Source: Echinostoma caproni
Taxonomy: Eukaryota; Platyhelminthes; Trematoda; Plagiorchiida; Echinostomatidae
Reading direction: 5' to 3'
NCBI GenBank assembly: GCA_900618425.1
Contig: UZAN01039377.1
Span: 236,549-288,819, forward strand
DNA: 52,271 nt
Numbering within the stretch: the first letter of the stretch is position 1; each line of letters starts with the position of its first letter. Below the pieces are notes generated by a model that saw nothing but the letters and a program-made list of their open reading frames with translations, had not been told where the DNA came from and did not search any database. The translations under genes and the position numbers were made by a program. Of this stretch, positions 13,874 through 26,493 are shown piece by piece.

Positions 13874-14392
13874 NNNNNNNNNNNNNNNNNNNNNNNNNNN
13901 NNNNNNNNNNNNNNNNNNNNNNNNNNNNNNNNNNNNNNNNNNNNNNNNNNNNNNNNNNNNNNNNNNNNNNNNNNNNNNNNNNNNNNNNNNNNNNNNNNNN
14001 NNNNNNNNNNNNNNNNNNNNNNNNNNNNNNNNNNNNNNNNNNNNNNNNNNNNNNNNNNNNNNNNNNNNNNNNNNNNNNNNNNNNNNNNNNNNNNNNNNNN
14101 NNNNNNNNNNNNNNNNNNNNNNNNNNNNNNNNNNNNNNNNNNNNNNNNNNNNNNNNNNNNNNNNNNNNNNNNNNNNNNNNNNNNNNNNNNNNNNNNNNNN
14201 NNNNNNNNNNNNNNNNNNNNNNNNNNNNNNNNNNNNNNNNNNNNNNNNNNNNNNNNNNNNNNNNNNNNNNNNNNNNNNNNNNNNNNNNNNNNNNNNNNNN
14301 NNNNNNNNNNNNNNNNNNNNNNNNNNNNNNNNNNNNNNNNNNNNNNNNNNNNNNNNNNNNNNNNNNNNNNNNNNNNNNNNNNNNNNNNNNNN
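13874..14392. other. Assembly gap (519 N)
   Basis: This is a run of N. The 18 bases before it, acatgtcctttgttatct at 13856-13873, are identical to the 18 bases after it at 14393-14410. The two contig ends therefore overlap, and the true gap may be zero or a short tandem duplication. Open frames running through the N are meaningless. Confidence 0.98.
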
Positions 14393-14410
14393 ACATGTCC
14401 TTTGTTATCT

Positions 14411-16766
14411 TACCAAGGCATTTATACTTCGGTTACCGTCAACTTCGTTTAACCCGCCTGTCGAGTGGTTTGCCGGCGTGAGGTCTATGATGCATTCTTC
14501 ACTCCATGGAGAAACAGGTGAGATTGTGGTACATGATGGATACCGAAGAGCAGGAGGATGCCCCAAAGGATACACCATAGTCTGCCAATTATAAGGGTTG
14601 CTACTCCAATCAGCTCTTTAATACATCCATTGCTCTTAACTACTGTTGCGTAGAAACCAAAACTCCCCATTCCTATACAGACGTTCAACGGCCGTAGCAG
14701 GAAGAAGTCTGAGCTAGTAGTCGGGTTACGTATATTACAGCTTTGGATATTTCATGCACCTCTGAACCCCTAAAGTAGATAAAAAATTCAAGGCTCCGGT
14801 TCTCATTCTCACTCTTTGTTTCTTCCCTCACAGTTTCCTGTCATAGCATGCGCTCATCACACCACACACTGTGGTTTTTCATTTGACGGATGAACCTCAA
14901 TTTACCCGTCCACGTAGTGATTAAAAAAACGTGTTCATTTAACTGTCCACCTGTCACCTATCACGCGAGGTTTTCTTTAACTCTGATTTCCACTGCACGT
15001 ATATCGCTGATCGTTATTACCCAAAAAGGTTGAATTCATGTTATCCCGCTGAAATGTATTTTCTGGTGCAATTGGTAAAGGCCTTTAGATGTGCAAAAGA
15101 TCTGGGCAGTACTTCCTTCTAAGCTTTATTTAGGCTTCTTGCAATGTCAAGCAAAAGTCATTTCTCGCTCTGACAAGAGTTATTTAAGAAATTTTAATAT
15201 ATTCTCGAACGTTCTGTTTCTATGACGTGACCCAAGCGATGCGTTTGGTCAAATTCGTCTATCTTGAACAAAAAAAGCAATTGGATGAATAGAGCTTCAA
15301 GGTTTCTAGACATTCACCATTGCTAGTACCTGGCCATGTTAATCTGAACGGGAACTATAAGGGATTGTTTACCTGCTTGGCACTAGTTGAAAGAATATAG
15401 ATGCTTTGCATTTTTTGATGATGCCAGAGCCAATAAACACGACGAATCACTACAAACGTTCTTATCTCTCTGCCTATTTCAAAATATTGAATAAGGGACT
15501 CTACTCTCATTTTGTAAATGTGAGGCCCTTTTGCTCCAGTCGTGTCACGTCAGTAGTACTCTACGCTCACGTCCTTGCAGCATTGTTACCAAACGATCTC
15601 CCGATACTCTTATGGACTGCCATCGGCTAAACTATGAACCCCATCAACCATCAAACAGTTCACTTCTTTGGGTTATCAGATTCCAAACCTCTATGATCTT
15701 TTGCCTCTCACTTTCTAAACTTCTCTAGTCCATGTGATATTCTATCACCAATTTTTCCAAATTCTCATTCATTGTAACCCAGAAACCTGGTTAATGTTCC
15801 AACATTATTATACTGTATATAATAATGAAATATTATACACAAAATCATTAAGTGAGTCAATGTTCCAGCACCTTTATCAAAGGGTAATAATTCGATGGAC
15901 GATATTCACTCTCCTCATATTGTTCTACAAGCACTCGCAATCTGTGAACATCCCATATTTGGGTGGCATCCCTCAGTTTAAATAATTGGCAATGTGTTGA
16001 ATATATAACTACTGCAGAATGATGAAAAGGGTTGCATCAAATACGTAGTCTTCGACTAATTATATTGCATATATTTGCTTTACAGAAAATAGGTATACAA
16101 AAGTGCACTGAATCGGAAAAACTATGAGAATTCTCCGACAGCAATGCCTAAGAACCGAGTCAATCGATTCAGAAGAAATTAAATTTGTTTGGGACACCAA
16201 AAGATTGAAAATAAAATCTAACAATTACAATCTACAATTACATTCAACGATTTGGAGATAAGACATAAAGTCTGCGCAATGGGACTCCACGTACATCAAG
16301 ATCGCATACCAGGTGAATGTCGGAAATGGAAAGTAGTATTTTCATACCAAATTGCACTCAATCATAGTGGATTTAGATTTTACTCAGTGACGCTGTCCTG
16401 TTTTAGTATAACTTGCAATACTATTTGCACACAATGTACCCAGAGCATAATTGTGACATATCAAACGTGCGTGAGATTTATACTACACCACTTATTTTCT
16501 CAGCTTAAATAAGTTACACAAAGTATCAGACTTTTACCTATATTTATGCGTTCAATTGGATACTCTTATGCTGTTCTAAATCTTATGATGGTTAGGTTGC
16601 CGGTAGAAACTTCCTTGATGTTCGCATAACGTCATAAAAAGCATCTATCCGTTCCAGCAAAATGAGCCCAAGAGGTCTACATCAGGTTGTCATTTCCCTG
16701 GTTTCCAAATAAGCGGATGAACGAATTGTTACCATGTTAGATTATCAACACCTGTGATATATAAAA
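14411..16766. other. Intergenic right of the gap, nothing recognised
   Basis: Only short open frames occur. None has splice-site context or a family I can name. Confidence 0.45.
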
Positions 16767-16951
16767 ATTTCAAAGGATAAATTCGTCGTGTCTATGTAAG
16801 ATAAAGTTTGAACTGGAAAGCTAGGAAGCACTGGACAGCTGTTATAATCTGGTTGGGTTTCATCATCAGTGCGAATCCATCGACCCAACTGGGAATCGGA
16901 CCCGGGATCTCATGGGAAGAACGCTAGTATGCTACCCACTGCGCCACCGGG
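16767..16951 (-). mobile_element. tRNA-derived SINE, family 1, copy 1
   Basis: On the minus strand the element begins CCCGGTGGCGCAGTGGG, which contains a pol III A-box-like TGGCGCAGTGGG. A B-box-like GGTCCGATTCCC follows about 45 bases later, then an unrelated body ending near CGACGAATTTATCC. The tRNA-like head with linked A and B boxes, plus a second copy at 17000-17185, supports a SINE. It is not a tRNA gene, because the acceptor stem and cloverleaf do not close. Confidence 0.75.
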
Positions 16952-16999
16952 CAGCTGATCAGACCGTTTTTCATTTCCCATTTACACGATACAGTACAA

Positions 17000-17185
17000 C
17001 CCGGTGGCGTAGTGGCCAGCATGCTTGCGTTCTACCCAGGAGGTCCCAGGCTCGATCCTCAGGTGAGTCGATAGATTTGCACTGTTGATGAGAACCAACC
17101 AGACCGAAATAGCTATCCAGTGCTTCCTAGCTTCTCAGTTCAAGCTTTATCTTACATATACACGACGAATTTACCCTTTCAAATT
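17000..17185 (+). mobile_element. tRNA-derived SINE, family 1, copy 2
   Basis: This copy has the same layout as its neighbour but in the opposite direction. The A box TGGCGTAGTGG is at 17005-17015 and the B-box-like GGCTCGATCCT at 17049-17059. The body ends in the same AAGCTTTATCTTACATATAC segment and the CGACGAATTTA stretch. The 5' ends of the two copies face each other across a 48-base spacer, forming a long inverted repeat. Confidence 0.75.
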
Positions 17186-20100
17186 GAACCAATTTCGCTG
17201 TTACTCACATGAAATATATAAGAATCTATTTTGCATCATGCAGTAGGAACCGGCTGATATGCGGCAAAATGATTCCATAATTAAATCGTCTTCGCTGGCA
17301 GTGTTTTGTTCTTCGTTTAAAATGAGCTCGTTCAAAAAATTCGGTGGCCAGCAGTTGCTGTTTAAAATCAAACGGCGAAATGATCCTTGTTTGTTTTATC
17401 TTGCCAGCGGCTTTCAAAACAACCACTTTATGGTTGAAAACGCTGTGGTCTAAACCGGGCTAGTGAATCAAAAGGAGTCATATCCTTCTGAATGGTTAAC
17501 GCAGTCGGTAACGATTGCGGCTGACTCTGACAGTTAGATCGAAATGGCTTGATACCTTGATTTTTTTAAACTAAGCGCTCGAGGTTAGTGGAGATCATTA
17601 ATTTCGAGAACGTAATGATGTACCTACCCCGGTGTTCCTAGCATCACTCAGTAGTAAAAACATCTTGTAGTTTCACTGAACCTACCGATGATAAAATACT
17701 TTATGACTCAAAGTTAGTCATAATATTATGAAAACTTTTGGGTGATCAACTGTCTTCTCAATGGGCAACCGGGGGTTATGATAGAGTACTGAGATATCAA
17801 AGAAAATTCTATATACTCCATTGATCGTCTTTGGCAGAATCCTCTTGAAACATGTGACACATCACAACTGAGTGAACATTTGACATCAAAGGAACAAAAC
17901 AATGTGATCCGTTCTCTCAAAATTTTGTTCTAGTGGAACCAAATGTGAGAATAATAACAATGTAATGTAATAATAAATAATGTAATGCATGCCTAATTGA
18001 ACATACTCATGGGGTAGGGATGTTCTCTTGTCAACCACACACAAGATATACAGATACACCCACGTTTCTGTTGAGTCCTGGTTTACTGCACATCACCTGG
18101 TGCACCGGTTTGTGACAGTCATCCTCGTTCGGGCTTGATTCGAGCGAACACGAGTTCCTTTGTTCCTAGAAACTGGTAAATAAATAACACTGAATTACAA
18201 CAACCCAGTAAACTTCTAGGAGTGAAAAGAAATCCAACTTAAACAAATATAAGTTACAGCATGTGTGTGTTGGCAACCCACGTAAATGGTCAACGGGTGT
18301 TTACTGTATGTTCAAAGAGTTTTGGCATCAGCAACCGAAATGATTCTTCTTCTGCATTTCTGAAGCAGTTTGCTTTGTAATAGGGATCAACTCACCCATT
18401 TTTATTTCAAAACTTGAAACAAATCATTGTACTCATGGATCCAGAGGCTGCTTGTTTACACCTCTGATTTCATGAAGCAATAACTAGGTAGATCATCTTT
18501 AGGAGGTGAAATACAAAGTCAAGTTTGGGTCTATTGCAATCAATCTCAGAATGAACTCCGTCAATGAGTAGTGTAAATACTTGAAGTTTGAGGTAGTGAG
18601 CATAGAGACAAATCGATAAAATTTTCCTTTACGGTGGGCCTGTTTGTTGGAAAAAATACTTATTGGCTGTTGAAGTTTCCCATAAAATAACATGATGCTT
18701 GAGGAAGAGATATTTTCTCGTTGAGTCAGAGGACCATAAGTTATTCTGATAATATAAATATTGTAGTACACAACCACGGAGTGCAGTCATTTTTACATCT
18801 ACTTCAAAAAGTATCAATATTTTCATTCATTATGTCTGTAGTACATACTTAACAGTTGGGGACCACGTTCATTTATCTTTTGAGCAATTATGTAGAGATC
18901 GTGGCAGAAAGAGATCAATTACACCTAACTACAGGGACATATGTATTTTATTGTTCACGTATCATAGTTTGTAGTGTCCTGAAATCACGTGTTCGTGAAA
19001 AAGATTGGGAAAAGGGGAAAAGCGCATAAAATGCCTTAGTACATTGGAACCGCACGCAGTATGCTCAAATATGCGAACCTCAAAATAATTCCAACACAAT
19101 GCGAGTAACTTCCCCATTGGTTACAAGCTAACTATCAGAATTCAAATGGATCAAGGAGGATTATTCACATTTGAGTAGCTTCGATGTGGCATTCTCCCGT
19201 TCTCTCTGACTTCCTTTTTGACAAATAAGTTCTCTCCTCATACAGCAAATAGGAATTCCTCCGAGTTACACTACAGCCCAGATGAAATTATTGTTTGATA
19301 ATTAGCAGACAGTGCAGTTCGTGGGAGTATCCAGTCTGTAACCTAAACAGTCCCAGAGTAAATGACATTTTGAACGTAAATTTTAAAAACGCTCTTTCTC
19401 ATGTTGAGATTGGTCAGCGTCCTCCATCTAAATCATCTAATCATAACAAGACAACTTACAACAGGTTAATCCAGGATTTACTTTCCGCAAATTCTAACAT
19501 GAAAGTGGGGCATAAAATCACACTCAACAAGTATTCACGTAATCACTTTAGTTGCCATAAACTCAAAATTTTCCAATGTTAGTAGTCCTTTTTATTTGAA
19601 ACATTCTGTACTAAACAGGCTTAACGATAGTTAAGTACTTAAAAAAATAAAAAAGGTAATGTGTGAATTGTGCACCCAGAACTAAGGGTTTGCGTAAAAC
19701 TGATTCCTGATATTCTGTATCACATGATTATTTTCTATGGACGGAACACAACACGATTCCATTCATTCGTAAAACACCAGTGAACGTTGCTATCGCTATG
19801 CGATCAAAAGGAACGATCTTGTCAGTTAAGGAATAGACTGGATGAAACCCAGACTGAAAATCTTAATGCCCTATGGAATCGGCTGGAGCCACTGATCCGA
19901 GCTCAATTACCCTGATTTTCTGCCTCAGACCTTGTGCAAACTGATTGGTACTGGGTTAAACAAATAAAAGAGGGTATTTGAAATAAGGAAGGCAACGATA
20001 CAGATGTGAAAATAGGATTTTACTGTGTTTCTCTCCGTGCACTTTTCTCCACTCAGTTTGGCAAACCTTTTACTTTCTACAAATGAGAACATGTTTGATC

Positions 20101-21583
20101 TTAAGTCACCGAAGGTTGCCCGCGTTTGGTACTTAGAAACCGCCATGTTTGCTTTGAGGCCTAAACTCCAAACTTTTTCGGTAATCTTCCACAATCCTTG
20201 CTTCTTGAAAACCGATTCTTAAACCTATAACAATTAAAAGTCTGCCTTGCATGTTAGATAAAATTTCAGAAAGTTTTGTAACACCAAACCAAGCTTGGGA
20301 ATAAATCACGGTTTTCTTCTGAAATTCTCCTGTATTTGAGTCATCTGCAAAAGTGGATGCAAAACAATGGCAAACAGTCGTCAATCTAGTCTGCTAATTA
20401 TGCTGTTCACGGAATTTTCTGAGCGCTGGGCATTCGATTGTCCGCGGAAATTATTCGCGGCTTTCTAATTGAATTTGTGTTTGTTATAGTGCGTTTCACT
20501 TTCGGTTTCCGTTCGAAGAATAACACAGGTAATTAAGCACAAAGTCATTAAAATCGTGAATAAGCGATTAATTTCCTTCTCTTTGCTCATTTTTTCAGCT
20601 CCCTTTAAAGTGTTGTCACCTGCCAAGCCGATGACGATGGAAGACATTTAGCAGTCTGAAGTTCATGCTTACACGACCCACGACAAAAACGCACATGCTA
20701 TTCATCGCATCTCGATGGACCGCACCACGCACGCACATGTACATACACCCACACAGAGAGAGATGTTGGTGTCAGTAGTTGCCATATGACAATCGCTTCC
20801 GAAAAGAGAATTAATTACGCAACCATTAAATTCAAATCTGGAAATGATGAAGCTTAAAGATAATTTCTGTTTTCTAATCAGACGGGTAAAGCGAGGAGAT
20901 TCTGAAAATTCCAGATTTTTTTCTGAGAGCGTGATATACTTTGATCAGTTAATTTTTATTCACTCCATTCAGATATCAAAAAGGAATGCGTTTGAAATGA
21001 GTAATCAAGCAGCTTTTCATGAAGAATATCCAACATTTACGATATCACCTGAAGGAGAGCTCCTATGAACCGCAGTAGTAGAGCGAATAATTTTTCATCC
21101 CACTCAGGAAGCAATGTTTAACCGAGTCGCTGCAAACGCCAAACATGTCATCAAAATGAAATGAATACATAGCTAATTATGAACTCGTAGGCCTCACTCG
21201 GTCTATATACCCGAAATATATATATGGAATTCGTAAAGCAGGAAACTAGTGGTAAGAAGTACACGGTTATTATCTTTACTGAACTTTGCGGATATATGCA
21301 CAAAAATTATCGTGTACTTCATCCTTCCGCTTACTGCTTACTGAACTAGTTCAATAAGGTAATGGTTCTTGATTTTTTCTTGATTCAATAAATACAACAA
21401 TATTATATATTCAAAACAACAAGCAACAATGTTGTTTACCAGAGTGTCATATTGATTCTTATATACCTTTAACTTAAAAGTTAAGCCTGATGCATGACAT
21501 ACGAATTATTGTTTTCAGGGCCTCAATCGCCTGACTTAGATTGTTCTATCCTTGAATGATTAATTTCATTTTCAATATGTTTG
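17186..21583. other. Intergenic, nothing recognised
   Basis: No gene, RNA or clear repeat copy was recognised over 4.4 kb. A weak tRNA-like string near 17490-17550 lacks a recognisable B box and is not called. Confidence 0.4.
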
Positions 21584-22746
21584 TTATTTGTTAGTCTTAA
21601 CTGATGGTGCGAAGAGGCGAACACCTATCGCCTCTGCGGTGGCTAATGTGTGTAAGCGCATTCCTTTAGAGGATTTTTAAGGGTACCTGATATATTACGC
21701 TAAAAAAGGATTCTGGTCTTATTTGATGGTCCATATCCCCTAGATGACCAGAATGGCGCTTCCTATGCTTCCGGTTCCTCCTCCAGCGTGGGCAGTTTTC
21801 CTTCATCCGTTGGGATATTTTCCTCGCCGTGCGGCCAATGTATGTTGCGTTACCAACACATCGAAAAGAATGGATAAGTGGCCAGCGTAGGCAGCCTATC
21901 TTTGTCACTAGTTCGGTTGATGGGCGAGCCTGTGAACATACATGATAACCCAACTGCGTTGTAGATCCGCTTAACTGCACGCGTCAGACGTCCATTCAAG
22001 AGGTCTGATATGGCTTCTCCTTGAAAAGGTAGACGAATGAATAATTTCTTCTGTTGGGTTTTATGAACCTGTTCGAATTATCGCCTTTCCTGAGGTTTCT
22101 CTCAATGAACCGTTCAGGATAACCGTTTTCTCTGAAGACGTCCTTAATTTTTGTTAGTTCTTCATTTACCACATTGTCAGAGCAGATCTTTCGCTTTCGT
22201 GATGTGAGACTGAATTAAATTCCTCTTCTGTCTGAGAGCGACGAATCTGTACGAGTGTGTATATTGTCCCGTTCAAGTTGGTTGTCTATGTATTTGACGC
22301 TCTAAAGAACCATCATATTTTCGGAGGAGCGCCACATCTAAGAAGGCTTATTTGTCAGTTTCTTCAGTTTCCAACGTGAATTGAATTGATTTGTGATCTT
22401 CATTAAATCTTTGTTGCANTATGTCTTCCACGTAGCGACAGTATAGACTAAGTTGCTCTATTTCTCGCTTCCGCTTTCTACCTTCAAATTTGGCCATAAA
22501 TATTACTGCTAACAATGGGCCTAATAGGGAACCCAAGGCCACCCCATCTATTGGACGGCACAATTTTCTACCAAATAGAAATTGAACAGTGAATGTACAT
22601 CTCAGTAGTATCTCCCTCAGTTTCTTCGTTGGTATCCGTATGTGCACAAAAGCGACTGATTCAAGCTCTCCACTTACCCTAGTTCCGAAATGATCATCAA
22701 AATCACCACCAACGCTCCAATCACAAGTAATCTCACCCGAACACAT
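21584..22746 (-). mobile_element. Penelope-like element remnant 1 (RT C-terminal half + GIY-YIG endonuclease)
   Basis: Read on the minus strand. From 22746 the reverse transcriptase shows KKLREILLRC, PIDGVALGSLLGPLL (the usual RQIDGVAMGSPLGPLLA block) and YCRYVEDI (usual RYVDD motif). It continues through stop codons with FLDV.L...DGSL and the QYTHSYRFVALRQKRNL thumb region. After frameshifts a linker (RLTRAVKRIYNAVG, then KDRLP) leads to the endonuclease. There NATYIGRTARKISQRMKE is the GIY-YIG core, and LATAEAIGVRLFAPSV near 21610-21660 is the usual C-terminal end. The order RT then GIY-YIG endonuclease is specific to Penelope-like elements. Multiple stops and frameshifts mark it as dead. 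One ambiguous base sits at 22419. Confidence 0.85.
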
Positions 22747-23054
22747 ACACTTAGGGCTTACCTCACCCCTCTACTCTCCGCATCCTAAATGACTTTCGAC
22801 CCAGAGTAAAAGTGTCCCCACTAACAACAAACCCTCATATTATCTGTACAGGCACGATTATGAATCATTCAGAAACAATCGTTCGCCTTCGAACTTGTGT
22901 TTTGATGTTACAAATGAGTTATTCCGGAAACTGAAGCATAAAAGTTATTAAAGCATAAAGATGTAAGTAAAATTCACATAACCAGTTTAAAGATATAATA
23001 CTGCATAACAGCTCATCAGGGTATGAAAATAATGATATTATATCATATAAATAC

Positions 23055-23275
23055 GATGGAAATGTTTGTGATAACCGACAAAGAGCACTGGACAGCTGTT
23101 TTGTCCCATTTGGGACTCGTCAGTAGTGTTTACTTTTTGTGTCCCTGACAGTATTCGTAGCGTAAGTCTTCAGGCTGGGACTCCAAACCCTTACCCTTGA
23201 GTTACACGGTCAACTGAGTGAAACCCACAGCTATGGTCATTAACACTGCTTGGTACCTGTGAAAAACCGAATGAG
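23055..23275 (-). mobile_element. SINE-like repeat, family 2, copy 1
   Basis: On the plus strand GCACTGGACAGCTGTT (23085-23100) is followed by a TTGGGACTCGTCAGTAGTG segment. A decayed reverse B box (gacagtattcgtagcgtaag) comes next, then a part matching 27912-27965 in reverse. The copy at 28008-28147 aligns along most of its length and keeps a perfect B box, so the insertion is antisense. Confidence 0.6.
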
Positions 23276-23989
23276 CTAACACGAACATTCACCGTCTGTA
23301 ATATATTATAATCAAAAATGTCAAAGCTCTGTAAACAACCCTATATTTTAGTATATGAATGGAGGTTATACTTACCATTAAAATGATTTGAACAGCGGTA
23401 GTCATCCAATGGCTAAGATCACCACCAGTTAAGTTCCTTTTAAAAAACGTACAGTCATAACAAATGAACAACCTATGTTGAACGCAGAGGTTCGTGCAGT
23501 GACTTTTATCATATAACCTTTAAGTGTAAACCTAGATTGCTACTCATGTGGTTTTTTTATATTTTATTCCATTACCAAGTATTTTTGATCCCTTCGAATA
23601 AAGAATCAAAGCAGCATGAAGAGCCCTTCACTGTGAAAGGGATGCATCATTAATAATACAACATCGATAATTAGTGGAATAGATTTTGGATAATGAATTT
23701 GAGTTCTCTTGTCCGAATATACCATCATTAAACATTGTAAGAAAACACAGAGAAGCGAACAAGCTCGTTTGCGGTGATTCCTCTTCCTCACAATTTTTAT
23801 CAAACTGTATAGCAGAGGGGGAGAAACTATGACAAGTTAGGAAAAAAGTAATGAACATTGCAGCTCCTTCACCGCATGTTGCTCACACTTCAGTTCTCAC
23901 ACATACCCACTGGTTCGGGTCATTACGGGAGATGGCTGTCTCGTGTGTGCTATTGGCCATGGAAGACCGAGTGTTCTCACGAATTAATT

Positions 23990-24607
23990 TTGAAAACATA
24001 GGGGAGGATGCAGGCGGATTCCGATCGCTTCCACTGTGGCCAAAATGCGACTCCTAATCCTCTTAGATCGACGGCTGCGAACCACGTAGAGGGGTCAAAA
24101 TACCTCGGCCACATTAACCACGTGGTTTGATGCCACTAGGTGTGAAACGATCGAGCTGTTGATAGTCTCAATTGCTCCACTATTCAACCAGGCCGGGTGG
24201 TGATTACGAACTCTTTTAGATAAAACTCTACCCGTGTGGCCAATATACCTTGTCCCACAGGTACAGATAAATAAGTACACACAGAAAACGACGGCACAAA
24301 GGGGCAATCTATCTTTGAGTTGAAAGCACAGAAGTTAAGTTCCAAGAAATATTTTGATGATTCCGTCAACGGAAATTTCAATCAGAGGAAAACAGATTTT
24401 TCGACCGTATGCTGACGGTCGTGACATCGACATTTTATAATTCTGATCGATTTCCGCGACTCCGAAAACGGAATCGATTTTCTTCTTTATATAAACACAA
24501 CTTTTGAAACAGCATGCAATAATCCAAAAGGTCTGAGGAACAAAAGGCGTATAATTATTTCTCATCGAATAAAAACGCAGGTACGCTTGAAAGGTTATGA
24601 ACTCCAT
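23990..24607 (-). mobile_element. Penelope-like element remnant 2 (linker + GIY-YIG endonuclease)
   Basis: One minus-strand frame runs through two stop codons (near 24335 and 24095) and is otherwise intact. A linker region comes first, then FQLKDRLP, then YLFICTCGTRYIGHTGRVLS with the GIY-YIG core. Next comes a HHPAWLNSG...SSIVSHLVASNH segment and the C-terminal ILATVEAIGIRL. That last block matches LATAEAIGVRL in remnant 1, which confirms the shared family. The reverse transcriptase part is missing. The sequence differs enough from remnant 1 that they are probably different subfamilies and not one broken copy. Confidence 0.8.
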
Positions 24608-26396
24608 TATTGCACGAAGTTATTTTGTGATTGTACTATTAATTCGATTGAATTACCGTTCTTCGTAAACATCTAAAAATGTGTTTTACAGAATGTCTTA
24701 TTATGAGCACGGAGGATATTAAAATCTACCACAATTGATTAGCGAGCAATCTTCAGGCTAATACGATTACTCTGTTCCAAGCAGATGTCAGACTTCAACA
24801 TGGTCGGCTCGTAGAAAAGCGCACAGTAAACACATGCTAGCGAAAATAACAAAATTTCTGATTCCACTGGCTTAAACAGCCTGATGTGTGAAGAAACCGA
24901 ATAAATAACCTTGGAGAAGAATGTGGCAAACAAGCTAGATTTCAAATCACAGTGTGACCATCTTTATGCACACTCACGTTCTGAGATATTTGGGCTGTAC
25001 GCTGTTTCCATTATCCCTACTGGTTTTTGGCATCACATATATTGTCTTGTATTGGCATAGATGCGACTAACTTGTTCGCATTCTTGTTTTTCCCTGTGTG
25101 TCCTGCGAGATCCTATCACCGCGAAGAATAATTTAATCCAGGGAGCTTGGAATTTGCCATTATGTAATTCTATCATCCAATTCGTGTATCCCATATCAAA
25201 TCAGTCCCACCCGGTAAAATTTAATAAAATATAACAATTCTTTAGCAAAATCTTTTTTGTCAGTTGTGGAAGCTTTAAAGTTAGTTCAATTTAAAATTAG
25301 CCGCACTGGGCGAAAGTTTTATCTGGTGAAACTTGTTATTCCAGCGTACAGTATGACCCGGTTTGCTTTTGTAACGCATCCACGTGTTGCATTTCCAACT
25401 TCTCTGCTTCTTCTGTTTTTCATAATTATTCCGGAATATACAAACAGCTGCACTGCTTCTGATTTTCGTGTGAATCTCCGTAGTTTACTTTGAATTTATA
25501 AACCATGTTCCTCATATGTTTGTCAAGCAGTTCAACAGTTTGGTGGTTGCTCAGTGCCATTCCTCATGTTTTGTTTCTCTAAAAGCATTGTGTAGCATGT
25601 AGCATGTAACGAGCCTTAAGGTGAACGTTTTATCTGGAGCCTACTCACGCCAATGAACCAAGTTCCGTGCTGACCGTTCGAATAGCGCGCTTGTTAAGTT
25701 ATTTCTTCCAGATTCGTTAAGGATCTCTGAAGTTGCCCCCGGTTATCGCACCTTCTGCTTCGGAGTATGCGCAATTCGAAACAGATCAATGTCAAATAAT
25801 TGAGACACGCATTAAACGTGGTTAGAACATAATCTAGACTTGTGGTCAGTTCAATCAAAACACACAAGTCACATTATTAGAACAGTTTAACCCGAACATG
25901 GGATAATTGGCTGTCAACCAAAAGCTGAATTGTGCGAATTACTTTGACTAAATCTTTCAGTTTGTTTTACGATTTGAATCGGTAACCTTATGGCTGTTGT
26001 TGTTCCTCTTTGTGGTGGTGGAGGTGGCAGTAGCGGAGGGTTATCATCGACGAACCGTTTAGGGTTGAATAAACACCTACAGTGAGCTGAACGATTTTCC
26101 CCATTTCATTCGTTCACAAACATAACGACTCAAGGAATAAAACCATTAAATTAAAATGTTTTTTACTTTAAGTAGATCCGAACCTGATAAATATTGCTAC
26201 CCGATTGACAGTATGCATACTAGAATGCTGGTTCTGCATACCTCACTTCCCACTTGACCAGTGAAGCAGTAGCTTTAGCCGGGCTTGTTAATTTCGGTAT
26301 TCAATTTGAGCTTCCCGTTCCGGGGTTGGATGAAACGTGAAGTAATTAATGAACAAAAAGAGGAGATACTCTCACAAAGGTGAGGACCAATGACGT
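24608..26396. other. Intergenic downstream of gene A2, nothing recognised
   Basis: A plus-strand frame at 25257-25493 has a hydrophobic, signal-peptide-like stretch. It has no homologue I recognise and no clear exon boundaries, so it is not called. Confidence 0.4.
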
Positions 26397-26402
26397 TTTA
26401 TT
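26397..26402 (-). terminator. Polyadenylation signal of gene A2
   Basis: AATAAA on the minus strand lies about 92 bases after the stop codon of gene A2. Confidence 0.6.
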
Positions 26403-26493
26403 TAAATATTTTGCAATCGATGCACTTAAATTTCCAAATAGCTTTTAAATAAAACAAAAACTCGAATTTTCGTGAAAGGATTTACAACCAAAT

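Noticed and set aside
13847..14594. Long open frames across the gap
   Set aside because: They are made almost entirely of N and carry no information.
17000..17060. Apparent tRNA gene
   Set aside because: A and B boxes are present but the cloverleaf does not close, and the unit continues into a repeated body, so it is a SINE head.
25257..25493. Plus-strand frame with a signal-peptide-like hydrophobic stretch
   Set aside because: No homologue, no clear splice sites and no downstream exon. A hydrophobic stretch is easy to get by chance in AT-rich DNA.
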